A stretch of 64,000 nt of DNA, from assembly GCF_006715785.1 (NCBI RefSeq), contig NZ_VFNX01000001.1:1502501-1566500 (forward strand), read 5' to 3'. Below are positions 51,663-60,103 of the stretch, piece by piece. The translations under genes were made by a program, and so were the position numbers. The notes under the pieces were generated by a model, which saw only the letters and a program-made list of their open reading frames with translations, ran no database searches and was not told the DNA's origin. Within the stretch, counting starts at the first letter, position 1, and each line of letters starts with the position of its first letter. The DNA comes from Streptomyces puniciscabiei. GTDB taxonomy: Bacteria > Actinomycetota > Actinomycetes > Streptomycetales > Streptomycetaceae.

Positions 51663-52307
51663 CTAGCCCAGGATCCCCCGGTCGTAGCCCACCGCCACCG
51701 CCGCCGCGCGGTCCTTCACGCCCAACTTGGCGTACAGGTGGGTCAGATGGGTCTTCACGGTCGCCTCGCTGATGAACAGTTCACGGGCGATCTCGCGGTT
51801 CGACGCGCCCTTGGCGACCAGGGCCAGCACCTCGCGCTCACGGGCCGACAGCGGCTCGGCGTCGGCCCCGCGCGGGGTGCGGACCGCGTGGACCAGGCGG
51901 GAGGCCACGGCCGGGGAGAGGACCGTACGGCCCTCGGCGGCGGCGCGGACGGCGGTGAACAGCTCGTCGCGCGGGGCGTCCTTGAGGAGGTAGCCGGTCG
52001 CGCCCGCCTCGATCGCGGGCAGGGTGTCGGAGTCGGTGTCGTAGGTGGTGAGGACCAGGACCTTCGCGCGGGCGCCCCGGCGGGTCAGCTCGCGGATCGC
52101 GTCCACGCCGGAGCCGCCGGGCATCCGCAGGTCCATCAGGACCACGTCCGGGTCCAGGGCCGCGGTCCGGGCCACCGCTTCGGCGCCGTTCGCCGCCTCC
52201 CCGAGCACCCGGAAGCCCGGGGCCGACTCGAACATGCCGCGCAGGCCGTCGCGGACCACCGGGTGGTCGTCGACGATCAGGAGGGTGATGGCGGGCTCAG
52301 CGGTCAT
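51663..52307 (-). CDS. NarL/LuxR family response regulator
   Basis: A 214-residue response regulator. The receiver domain has VDDHPVVRDG and phospho-acceptor Asp59 in DVVLMDLRMPGG, TTYDTDSDT and the LLKDAPRDEL Lys. The C-terminal LuxR helix-turn-helix is PLSAREREVLALVAKGASNREIARELFISEATVKTHL. The ATG at 52307 overlaps the histidine kinase end by 11 nt. It is the last gene of the ATPase-permease-kinase-regulator operon and probably controls that operon. Confidence 0.95.
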   Translation of the reverse strand: MTAEPAITLLIVDDHPVVRDGLRGMFESAPGFRVLGEAANGAEAVARTAALDPDVVLMDLRMPGGSGVDAIRELTRRGARAKVLVLTTYDTDSDTLPAIEAGATGYLLKDAPRDELFTAVRAAAEGRTVLSPAVASRLVHAVRTPRGADAEPLSAREREVLALVAKGASNREIARELFISEATVKTHLTHLYAKLGVKDRAAAVAVGYDRGILG

Positions 52308-53565
52308 CGCGGACCAAGGGTACGCGAGCCGACACCGCCGTGCCGTTGCCCGGCTCCGACTCGACCGTGAGGGAGCCGGCGATGCGCTCGGCGCGGGCCC
52401 GCATCCCCGGCAGGCCGAAGCCGCCGCTGCGGCTGCGCTCCGGTACGGCGGCCGGGTCGAAGCCGGTGCCGTCGTCGCGGATGTCGAGGGTGACCTCGTC
52501 GCCCATGAAGGACAGGGTCACCCCGACCCGGGCCGGCCGGGCGTGCCGGCCCGCGTTGGACAGGGCCTCCTGGGCGATGCGCAGCAGGGTCGCCGAGACC
52601 TCGTCGTGCAGCTGCTCGGTGGTTCCGGTGACCGTGAACTCGGCTCGCACTCCGGTGCGTTGGCCCCATTCGGCGACCGTCTTCTTCAGCGCCTCCGGCA
52701 GCCCGTCGGCGGCGAGGGCGACCGGGGCCAGGTTGTGCACCGAGCGGCGGGCCTCGCCGAGGCTGTGCCGGGCGAGCGCGGAGGCGCGCTCCAGGTGGGT
52801 GCGGGCGGTGACCAGGTCGGGGGCGTTGGCCACCACCTGGAGCTGGGCGATGATCCCGGTCAGGCCCTGGGCGATGGTGTCGTGGATCTCGGCGGCGAGC
52901 CGGCGGCGCTCGTCGGCGACCCCGGCCTCCCGCGCCTGGAGCAGGAGCTGGGCGTGCAGCGCCGCGTTCTCGTCCAGGGCCTGCTGCAACGCGGTGTTGG
53001 TGCGCTCCAGTTCGGCGATGGTGTCGGCCTGGACGACGGCACGGGCCTGCTCCTGCTGGGCGTACCGGGTGAACAGACTGACCAGTCCCATGTTGACGCC
53101 CAGGGTCAGGAAGAACCCCACCCACATGACCGGCCCGTGCGGCGGCATGCCGCCCATCTCGCTGCCGGCCACGGTGACCGCGGTCAGGAAGAGACCCGGT
53201 AGCACCAGCCGGCCGGGCAGCTCCCGGGCGGCGGTGTAGTAGCCGGTCACGGCGTAGAAGGCGAAGAACGGGTTGAGCCACGTCAGCGCGAACCCGAGGG
53301 CCCAGCGCAGGAAGTAGAAGCAGGCACCGGCCCGGCTCGGACCCGGCTGCCTCCGCTTCACCCTTCCCCAGCACACCTGCAGGACGGCACCCGCGGCCAG
53401 CATTGCCGCCGAGGCGGCCATCGCGGACCGGCCCATGCCGACCGGGCGAGCGGAGAGGGCGCCCGCGAGGACACCGACGACCAGCAGCGCGTAGGGCCCC
53501 CAACCGTCGAAGGAGGCCCGGGGCTCCTGCCGCACGGTGTTCGTCATGGCACCAGTGTCCGGCAC
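52297..53565 (-). CDS. HisKA_3-type sensor histidine kinase
   Basis: A 422-residue membrane kinase with about five N-terminal helices, a short coiled coil (EQARAVVQADTIAELERTN) and a HisKA_3 dimerisation helix with phospho-acceptor His in AAEIHDTIAQGLTGI (about residue 228). The HATPase_c domain has RIAQEALSNAGRHARPARV and RDDGTGFDP ... GGFGLPGMRARAERI. The GTG at 53565 uses GGGAG overlapping the permease stop, with 10-nt spacing; the ATG at 53547 is an alternative. It probably senses the substrate of the coupled ABC transporter. Confidence 0.93.
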   Translation of the reverse strand: MPDTGAMTNTVRQEPRASFDGWGPYALLVVGVLAGALSARPVGMGRSAMAASAAMLAAGAVLQVCWGRVKRRQPGPSRAGACFYFLRWALGFALTWLNPFFAFYAVTGYYTAARELPGRLVLPGLFLTAVTVAGSEMGGMPPHGPVMWVGFFLTLGVNMGLVSLFTRYAQQEQARAVVQADTIAELERTNTALQQALDENAALHAQLLLQAREAGVADERRRLAAEIHDTIAQGLTGIIAQLQVVANAPDLVTARTHLERASALARHSLGEARRSVHNLAPVALAADGLPEALKKTVAEWGQRTGVRAEFTVTGTTEQLHDEVSATLLRIAQEALSNAGRHARPARVGVTLSFMGDEVTLDIRDDGTGFDPAAVPERSRSGGFGLPGMRARAERIAGSLTVESEPGNGTAVSARVPLVRDDR

Positions 53566-53572
53566 GGTTCGC

Positions 53573-54307
53573 TCACTCCCAGCGGAACCAGCGGGCCGCC
53601 CCCGCCGTGAGCAGCACCGTCCAGGCCGCGAGCACGCCCACGTGCGTCCAGCCGGGCCAGTGCCCGGCCGCGGCCTCGTTCAGGGCACGGGCCGCCGCGC
53701 CGAACGGGGTCAGGCCGACCACCCGGGCCAGCGTGTGCGGCATCTCCTGCACCGGCAGCCACAGACCCGCGCAGAACATCATCGGGAAGAACACCGCCGA
53801 GCCGATCGCGCCGGCGATCTTCGTGGTGCGGGACACCGCGGAGACGACGGATCCGAGGGCGAGGGCCGCGGCGGTCGCGAGGAGCAGCGCCAGCAGATAG
53901 CCGGCCGCCTGCTCGGGCAGCCGTACGTGGAAGGCGAGCCGGCCGACGGCGAGCGCGAGCAGCGCCGAGGCCAGCGCCACCGTGCCCTGCACGACCATCT
54001 GCGCGGACAGCAGGGCGGAGGGTCGTACGGGGGTGAGCCGCATCCGGCGCAGGATGCCCCGCTCCCGGTGGCCGGTCAGCACCTGGGGCAGCGACTGCAC
54101 CCCGGACATGATCAGGGCGATCAGTACGGCGATGGGCACATAGGCGTCGACCGGCCGCAGCCCGCCCAGGGCCTTGTCGGCGTGCCGGAACGACGGGATC
54201 GAGCCGAGGATCACCAGGAGCAGCGTCGGGAAGAGGAAGATCCAGAAGACGGCGCCGGGTTCCCGGCGGAACAGCCGGAACTCGGTGCGCAGGACGGCGG
54301 TGTTCAT
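53573..54307 (-). CDS. ABC-2 type transporter permease
   Basis: A 244-residue permease with six membrane helices, in the ABC-2 daunorubicin-resistance-like group. FRREPGAVFWIFLFPTLLLVIL forms the first helix, GILRRMRLTPVRPSALLSAQ the cytoplasmic loop, and MFCAGLWLPVQEMPHTLARVV is a typical segment. It would pair with the adjacent ATPase to export a drug or lipid. The ATG at 54307 overlaps the ATPase stop (ATGA), so the two are coupled. The kinase begins 7 nt downstream. Confidence 0.92.
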   Translation of the reverse strand: MNTAVLRTEFRLFRREPGAVFWIFLFPTLLLVILGSIPSFRHADKALGGLRPVDAYVPIAVLIALIMSGVQSLPQVLTGHRERGILRRMRLTPVRPSALLSAQMVVQGTVALASALLALAVGRLAFHVRLPEQAAGYLLALLLATAAALALGSVVSAVSRTTKIAGAIGSAVFFPMMFCAGLWLPVQEMPHTLARVVGLTPFGAAARALNEAAAGHWPGWTHVGVLAAWTVLLTAGAARWFRWE

Positions 54308-55245
54308 GCCGCGGCCTCCTCGGTGTGGTCGCCGGTCCGGTCGGTCCGGTCCTCGGTCAGGTCCAGGAACGCGTCGTCGAGGGTGGCGTCCAGCACCCGC
54401 AGCTGATGGGCGGTGACGCGGTGCCGGGCGAGCAGGGTGATGACCGCGTTCACGGTCTCGTCGGTGCCGGAGAGCGTGATCCGGCCGTCCTTGCGCTCGA
54501 TGGAGGCGATGGCCGGGAGGGCGGCGAGGTCGTCGTCGTCCAGCGGGGCCGACGGGGTGAAGCTGATGACGGTGGCGCCCGCCGACCGGCGGATGAGCCC
54601 GGCCGGGGTGTCCAGGGCGGCCACCCGGCCCTTGTCGATCACCGCGATCCGGTCGCACAGCCGCTGCGCCTCCTCCATGAAGTGGGTGACGAGCAGCACG
54701 GTGACGCCGCTCGCGCGGACGTCCTCGATCAGCTGCCAGGTGTCGCGGCGGGCCCGCGGGTCCAGGCCGGTGGTCAGCTCGTCCAGCACGACGACGCGCG
54801 GGTTGCCGACGAGGGCCAGCGCGATGAACAGCCGCTGCCGCTGCCCGCCGGACAGCCTGGCGAACCGGGTGCCGAGCTTGGCGGTGAGGCCGAGGCGTTC
54901 GGCGAGCGGCCGCCAGTCGGCCGCGTCGGGGTGGAAGGAGGCGTACAGCTCCAGCGCCTCGCGCACGGTCAGCTTGGGCTGCAGCTCGCTCTGCTGGAGC
55001 TGGGCGCCGAGAATCCGGGCGACCTCGTCGTGGTCGGCGACGGGATCCAGGCCGGCGACCCGGACCCGGCCGCCGTCGGGGACCCGCAGCCCCTCGACGC
55101 ACTCCACGGTGGTGGTCTTGCCGGCGCCGTTCGGGCCGAGGATCCCGAAGATCTCGCCCTCCTCGACGGCGAAGGAGACGCCGTCGACGACGGCCCGGCC
55201 GCCGTACGACTTGCGCAGATCGGTGACTTCGATGACGGATGGCAT
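54304..55245 (-). CDS. ABC transporter ATP-binding protein (drug-export type)
   Basis: A 313-residue ATPase. Walker A is GPNGAGKTTTVECV (about residues 36-49), signature LSGGQRQRLFIALAL, Walker B VVVLDELTTGLDP, with Leu in the usual Pro position after the Glu, and THFMEEAQRLCDRIAV switch His. The C-terminal part resembles DrrA/CcmA-like exporters. The ATG at 55245 begins MPSVIEVTDL; the ribosome site is weak. It heads the four-gene ATPase-permease-kinase-regulator operon. Confidence 0.93.
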   Translation of the reverse strand: MPSVIEVTDLRKSYGGRAVVDGVSFAVEEGEIFGILGPNGAGKTTTVECVEGLRVPDGGRVRVAGLDPVADHDEVARILGAQLQQSELQPKLTVREALELYASFHPDAADWRPLAERLGLTAKLGTRFARLSGGQRQRLFIALALVGNPRVVVLDELTTGLDPRARRDTWQLIEDVRASGVTVLLVTHFMEEAQRLCDRIAVIDKGRVAALDTPAGLIRRSAGATVISFTPSAPLDDDDLAALPAIASIERKDGRITLSGTDETVNAVITLLARHRVTAHQLRVLDATLDDAFLDLTEDRTDRTGDHTEEAAA

Positions 55246-55450
55246 GCCCCGAGCATCCCGGGCGGGCGGGGCCCGGCACATCGGCCGCCCCGCTCGAAGC
55301 GGCATCGTCCGATCGGTTGACGCGGGTCTACGACCCGTCGTGCGGATGCGGTGTCCGAGGCGTCGAACACGCAGGTCGTAGGACCAGCGACGGACCTGGG
55401 TCCGGCCAAAACTCGGTGGGCGTTGTCAGTGCCGGTCCGTACGCTCGCCA

Positions 55451-57325
55451 GTGATGCCCACGACACGTGCAACCACCGAGACCGACCGTTCCGCCGTACG
55501 CACGCTGCTGCGCCTGTGGCCGTACGTCCGCCCCGTGCGGGCGCGGCTGTTCACGGCCGCGTTCGTCGCGGTCGTCGCCTCCTGCACCGGGCTGGTGATC
55601 CCGCTCGTCCTGAAGTGGCTCGTGGACGGGCCGGTCGCCGACCATGACCCGGCGGGAGTCTGGCTCGGGGCGCTGTACCTGCTCCTGCTCGGAATCGCCG
55701 AGGCGGTCCTGTTCGGTGTACGGCGCTGGCTGGTGGCCCGACCCCTGTCGCACGTGGAGGCGGAGATGCGGGCGGGGCTGTACGGCCATCTGCAGCGGCT
55801 GCCCGTCGCCTTCCACGACCGCTGGGCCTCGGGCCAGTTGCTGTCGCGGGGCACGACCGACCTGATGCTGCTGCGTATGTTCCTCGCCTTCCCGCTGACG
55901 TTCCTGCTGGTCAACGGCGTCACGATCCTCGTCGGCGTGGTGATCATGCTGATGCAGGACTGGGTGCTGGGCCTGGTCATCCTCGGTCCCGCGATCCCCG
56001 TCATGTGGACCTGCGTGGTCTTCGAGCGGCGGTACGCCCTGGTGGCGCGGCGCGCGCAGGACCAGGTCGGCGACCTCACGACGGTGGTCGAGGAGAGCGT
56101 GCTCGGCATCCGCATCATCAAGGGCTTCGGCCGGCACCGCAGCCAGGCACGGGCGTTCCGCGAGCTGGCGGTCACCCTGCGCGGCACGGAACTGCGCAAG
56201 GCCCGGCTGCTGGCGGTCATCTGGGGTGTCATCGTGACCCTTCCCGAACTGGCCATCGGTGCGGCACTGGTGCTGGGCGCGATCCGGGTGGCCGACGGCG
56301 GCCTGTCGGCGGGCACGCTGGTCGCCTTCCTGAGCACCGCGCTCGCCCTGCGCTGGCCGGTCGACTCCATCGGCTTCCTGCTGGCGATGAGCCAGGAGGC
56401 GGCGACGGCGACGGAACGGTACTTCGAGGTGATGGACGAGGTACCGGAGGACGCGGGGGCCGGGGGCGGCTCGCACGACCCGACGCCACGAGGCACGGCG
56501 GGACTTCGGTTCGAGGGCGTCTCGTTCCGCTACCCCGACGCACCCCCAGACTCCCCGCCCCTCCTCCACGACATCGACCTCCACGTCCGCCCCGGCGAGT
56601 CCATGGCCCTGGTCGGAGCCACCGGCAGCGGGAAGACCACGCTCACCGCCCTCGTCCCCCGCCTGCACGAGGTCACCTCGGGCCGCATCACGCTCAACGG
56701 CGTGGACATCAACGCGATGCGCCGCGAGGAGCTGCGCGCCAAGGTCGCCGTCGCCTTCGAGGAGCCCACGCTGTTCTCCACGAGTGTCGGCGAGAACGTG
56801 CTGATGGGCGCTCCGGACGGCGCCGGCAAGCCTGAGCTCGACCGGGCGCTCGCCGTCGCGCAGGCGGACTTCGCGCACGCCCTCCCCCAGGGCACGGACA
56901 CCCGCGTCGGCGAACAGGGCCTCAGCCTCTCCGGCGGCCAGCGGCAGCGCCTCGCGCTGGCCCGAGCGGTGGTCGGCAGACCGGAGTTCCTGGTGCTGGA
57001 CGACCCGCTGTCCGCCCTGGACGTGCACACGGAGGCCGCCGTGGAGGCCGCGCTGCGGCAGGTCCTCGCCGACACCACCGCGCTGATCGTGGCCCACCGC
57101 CCGTCGACGGTGCTGCTCGCCGACCGCGTCGCCCTGCTCTCGGGCGGCCGGATCGCCGCCGTGGGCACCCATCACGAACTGCTGCGCACCAACGCCGAGT
57201 ACGCGCATCTGATGTCCGGGGACGATTCCGGCGACGCTTCCGGGGACGCTTCCGGCGACGCTTCCGGCGACGCTTCCGGCGACGCTTCCGGCGACGCTTC
57301 CGGGGACGAGGAGGACTCCCGTTGA
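55451..57325 (+). CDS. ABC exporter half-transporter (pair 1, subunit A; degenerate catalytic Glu)
   Basis: A 624-residue fused membrane-ATPase exporter. Six helices span about residues 30-330; the nucleotide domain has Walker A GATGSGKTT (about 389), signature LSGGQRQR (about 491) and Walker B FLVLDDPLSALD, where Asp replaces the catalytic Glu. The C-terminus ends in a 12-bp, eight-unit coding repeat giving SGDA repeats. It starts GTG at 55451 (ATG one codon later). Its TGA overlaps the TTG start of the partner, so the two are coupled and probably form a heterodimer. Confidence 0.94.
   Translation: MMPTTRATTETDRSAVRTLLRLWPYVRPVRARLFTAAFVAVVASCTGLVIPLVLKWLVDGPVADHDPAGVWLGALYLLLLGIAEAVLFGVRRWLVARPLSHVEAEMRAGLYGHLQRLPVAFHDRWASGQLLSRGTTDLMLLRMFLAFPLTFLLVNGVTILVGVVIMLMQDWVLGLVILGPAIPVMWTCVVFERRYALVARRAQDQVGDLTTVVEESVLGIRIIKGFGRHRSQARAFRELAVTLRGTELRKARLLAVIWGVIVTLPELAIGAALVLGAIRVADGGLSAGTLVAFLSTALALRWPVDSIGFLLAMSQEAATATERYFEVMDEVPEDAGAGGGSHDPTPRGTAGLRFEGVSFRYPDAPPDSPPLLHDIDLHVRPGESMALVGATGSGKTTLTALVPRLHEVTSGRITLNGVDINAMRREELRAKVAVAFEEPTLFSTSVGENVLMGAPDGAGKPELDRALAVAQADFAHALPQGTDTRVGEQGLSLSGGQRQRLALARAVVGRPEFLVLDDPLSALDVHTEAAVEAALRQVLADTTALIVAHRPSTVLLADRVALLSGGRIAAVGTHHELLRTNAEYAHLMSGDDSGDASGDASGDASGDASGDASGDASGDEEDSR
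57215..57310 (+). repeat. 12-bp coding minisatellite (SGDA repeats)
   Basis: Eight units of the TCCGGCGACGCT type run without interruption. The first is TCCGGGGACGAT and the last TCCGGGGACGAG; they encode SGDD, six SGDA units and SGDE. They lie at the extreme C-terminus of the first exporter subunit, past the ATPase domain. The length is a multiple of three per unit, so copy number can change without frameshift. Confidence 0.95.
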
Positions 57326-59193
57326 CCACCACGACCGCCTCCACGCCCACCGCCGAGGACGACGAACTCCCCGGCCCGCACCGGGAGGGCGACGCCGGTG
57401 ACGGCGACGTCTTCGACCGGGACGTCCTGCCCGCCCCGCCCGGCGCCACGGCCGCCCTGCTGCGCTCCCTGCTCGCGCCGATGAGAGCCCGGGTGACCGT
57501 CACCACCCTCCTGCTCCTCCTCCAGCAGGCGGCGGTGCAGCTGGGCCCGTTGCTGGTGGCGTACGCCATCGACAGCGCCGTACCGGCGTTCCGGGACCAC
57601 CGGCACGGCCCGCTGGTCGCGGTCGCCGTCGGCTATCTGCTGTGCGCCCTCGCCTCCGGTCTGCTGCAGTCCGCGTTCATCGAGGCCTCCGCCCGGGTCA
57701 GCCAGGACGTGCTGCTGGATCTGCGGGGCCGGATCTTCCGGCACGCGCAGGCGCTGAGCATCGACTTCCACGAGCGGTACACGTCCGGACGGCTGATCTC
57801 CCGCTCCACCACGGACGTGGAGTCGCTCCGCGAACTCCTCAACGACGGCCTGCAGGAGCTGGTGACCGTCGTGCTGTCCTTCGTCTACATCTCGGCGATG
57901 CTGCTGTGGCTGGATCTCGGCCTCGGCGCCGTCGCGGTGGCCTCGTTCGTGCCGCTGTACCTGCTCGTCCGGCTCTACCAGCGGCGGGCGGGACGGGTGT
58001 ACCGGGCGCGGTCGACGGCGATCGCGGCGGTGATCGTGAAGTTCGTGGAGACGATGAACGGCATCCGTCCGGTGCGCGCCTTCCGCCGGGAGGCGGCCAA
58101 CGACGCCGAGTTCGCCGTGCTCAACCGGCGGCACGAGCGGACCAACGGGGACGCGCTGCTGGAGATGGCCCGCTATGTGGTCGGCTCCCGGCTGGTGGCG
58201 AACACGGCGGTCGCGGGGATCGTGCTGTGGGGCGCCTACCGGGTGGCGTCCGGCTCGCTGGAGCTGGGTGTGCTGGCGGCGGCGGTGCTGTACCTGCGCC
58301 GGCTGTACGACCCGATCGACCGGCTGGGGATGTTCCTGAACTCCTACCAGTCGGCCGCCGCCTCCCTGGAGAAGGTCGCCGGGCTGCTGGCCCAGACCCC
58401 GTCCGTGCCGGAGCCGGCGGTCCCTCGTGAACTCCCGCCGCTGAAGGGGGACTTCCCGGGCCGCGAGGTCGTCTTCGACCGGGTCCGGTTCGGTTACCGC
58501 ACCGGCGGCGAGGTCCTGCCCCGCTTCGATCTGACCCTGCCGGCCGGGCAGACGGTCGCCGTGGTCGGTTCCACGGGTGCCGGCAAGTCCACGCTCGCCA
58601 AGCTGCTCGCCCGCTTCTACGACCCCTCCGACGGCCGCGTGCTGCTGGACGGCGTGGATCTGCGCGAGCTGCCCGTGCCGGAACTGCGGCGCGGGGTGGT
58701 GATGGTGACCCAGGAGGCCTTCCTGTTCTCGGGCACGGTCGCCGACAACATCGCCATCGGCCGGCCCGACGCCACCCGGGAGGAGATCGAGCGGGCGGCG
58801 AAGGCGATCGGCGCGCACGAGTTCATCAGCGCCCTGCCCGACGGCTACGACACCGACGTCCGCAAGCGCGGCGGGCGCATCTCGGCCGGGCAGCGCCAAC
58901 TGGTCGCCTTCGCCCGCGCGTTGCTCGCCGACCCGGCGGTGCTGATCCTGGACGAGGCGACCAGTTCGCTGGACATCCCGGGCGAGCGGGCCGTGCAGCG
59001 GGCGATGTCGACGGTGCTGCGGGGCCGTACGGCGGTGGTGATCGCGCACCGGCTGTCGACCGTGGAGATCGCGGACCGGGTGCTGGTGATGGAGCACGGC
59101 CGGATCGTCGAGGACGGCCCTCCGGCGGAACTGACCGGCGGCACGGGCCGGTTCGCGGATCTGCACCGGGCATGGCGGGACAGTCTGGCGTAG
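57322..59193 (+). CDS. ABC exporter half-transporter (pair 1, subunit B; consensus ATPase)
   Basis: A 623-residue partner exporter. A 40-residue acidic leader precedes six membrane helices, then the ATPase domain with Walker A GSTGAGKST (about residue 415), Walker B VLILDEATSSLD with the catalytic Glu intact, and a weakened signature ISAGQRQ. It starts TTG at 57322, overlapping the previous stop (TTGA), with GAGGAG upstream. Its Walker motifs and the partner's LSGGQ would make one consensus ATP site. The substrate is unknown. Confidence 0.93.
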   Translation: MTTTTASTPTAEDDELPGPHREGDAGDGDVFDRDVLPAPPGATAALLRSLLAPMRARVTVTTLLLLLQQAAVQLGPLLVAYAIDSAVPAFRDHRHGPLVAVAVGYLLCALASGLLQSAFIEASARVSQDVLLDLRGRIFRHAQALSIDFHERYTSGRLISRSTTDVESLRELLNDGLQELVTVVLSFVYISAMLLWLDLGLGAVAVASFVPLYLLVRLYQRRAGRVYRARSTAIAAVIVKFVETMNGIRPVRAFRREAANDAEFAVLNRRHERTNGDALLEMARYVVGSRLVANTAVAGIVLWGAYRVASGSLELGVLAAAVLYLRRLYDPIDRLGMFLNSYQSAAASLEKVAGLLAQTPSVPEPAVPRELPPLKGDFPGREVVFDRVRFGYRTGGEVLPRFDLTLPAGQTVAVVGSTGAGKSTLAKLLARFYDPSDGRVLLDGVDLRELPVPELRRGVVMVTQEAFLFSGTVADNIAIGRPDATREEIERAAKAIGAHEFISALPDGYDTDVRKRGGRISAGQRQLVAFARALLADPAVLILDEATSSLDIPGERAVQRAMSTVLRGRTAVVIAHRLSTVEIADRVLVMEHGRIVEDGPPAELTGGTGRFADLHRAWRDSLA

Positions 59194-59368
59194 TTCAGCG
59201 GGTGTTCACGCGGGATACGGTGGGTAGTTGACGAGCGATCACGACCCCGTCGGCGCCTGTCCCACCCTCCTCGTCGGGCTCCACGCCAAGGCCGCGTCAA
59301 GGCCTGGCCGCGCGCTGCTCTCGCGTGAATAAACGTTCAACCAAAGCGGCTCTCGTTCGGGCAAAGAG

Positions 59369-59384
59369 GTCTACTCGCATAGAC
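59369..59384. promoter_or_regulatory. inverted repeat upstream of the secreted HNH-like gene
   Basis: GTCTA (59369-59373) and TAGAC (59380-59384) are exact inverted arms with a 6-nt centre, 68 bp before the ATG. It is a candidate operator or promoter element in the 258-bp gap; no regulator is assigned. Confidence 0.35.
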
Positions 59385-59451
59385 GACCCCGGTGCTGTCA
59401 TGCTCACGACCGCCCGGACTTCTGCCGGGCACCGCACCGGGAGACCCCCAC

Positions 59452-59976
59452 ATGTCCCGAATACCGCGCCCCCTGGTGACCGCCCTCTCCTCCCTCGCCC
59501 TCGCCGCAGCGGGCCTCACCGTCACCACCGGTTCCGCCCACGCCGCCGGCTGCAGCCAGAGCTACCTCCCCCTGCCCGACCCGGTCTGCACGCCCGGGGC
59601 CCTCAACCCCGACGTCACCCAGGACACCATCGGCTCGACCATCTGCGTCTCCGGCTGGACCTCGACCGTACGGCCCCCCAGCTCCTACACCACCGCGCTG
59701 AAGAAGAAGCAGATCGCCGAGTACGGCTACTCCGACACCAGCCTCTCGGACTACGAGGAGGACCACTTCGTCCCGCTCGAACTCGGCGGCGCCCCGAGGA
59801 GCGAGGAGAACCTCTGGCCCGAGCCGCACTACGGCGACGAGACCTCCGCGAACAAGGACACCGTCGAGAACAAGCTGAAGAAGGCCGTCTGCGCCGGTGA
59901 CGTCAGCCTCGCCGACGCGCAGGACGCCATCATGACCGACTGGACGACCGCCCTGTCCAGCCTCGGCCTGAGCTGA
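59452..59976 (+). CDS. secreted protein with HNH-like (DH...N) motif
   Basis: A 174-residue exported protein. The signal peptide is residues 1-33 (ALAAAGLTVTTGSAHA). The mature part has four Cys residues, probably two disulfides, and the segment YEEDHFVPLELGGAPRSEENLWPE, which follows the DH-x-P-L-x-x-G-G ... N-L-x-P pattern of HNH/beta-beta-alpha metal nucleases (His as base, Asn as structural residue). A nuclease role is inference. The ATG at 59452 gives a clean signal sequence. It stands alone between two exporter pairs. Confidence 0.78.
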   Translation: MSRIPRPLVTALSSLALAAAGLTVTTGSAHAAGCSQSYLPLPDPVCTPGALNPDVTQDTIGSTICVSGWTSTVRPPSSYTTALKKKQIAEYGYSDTSLSDYEEDHFVPLELGGAPRSEENLWPEPHYGDETSANKDTVENKLKKAVCAGDVSLADAQDAIMTDWTTALSSLGLS

Positions 59977-59991
59977 GCGATCGCCGCACGC

Positions 59992-60027
59992 GAGGGCCGG
60001 TGCCTCCCCCGGGAGGAACCGGCCCTC
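59992..60027 (+). terminator. strong hairpin after the secreted protein gene
   Basis: GAGGGCCGGT (59992-60001) pairs with ACCGGCCCTC (60018-60027), and the inner CCTCCC/GGGAGG extends the stem. It lies 15 bp after the stop of the secreted protein gene. Confidence 0.65.
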
Positions 60028-60103
60028 CGCCGTACCCGCCACCGCCGCCCGAACGGCCTCTTTATTCGATGGAGCGGTCGCCGCCACCCTGGATACCTTC
60101 GAG

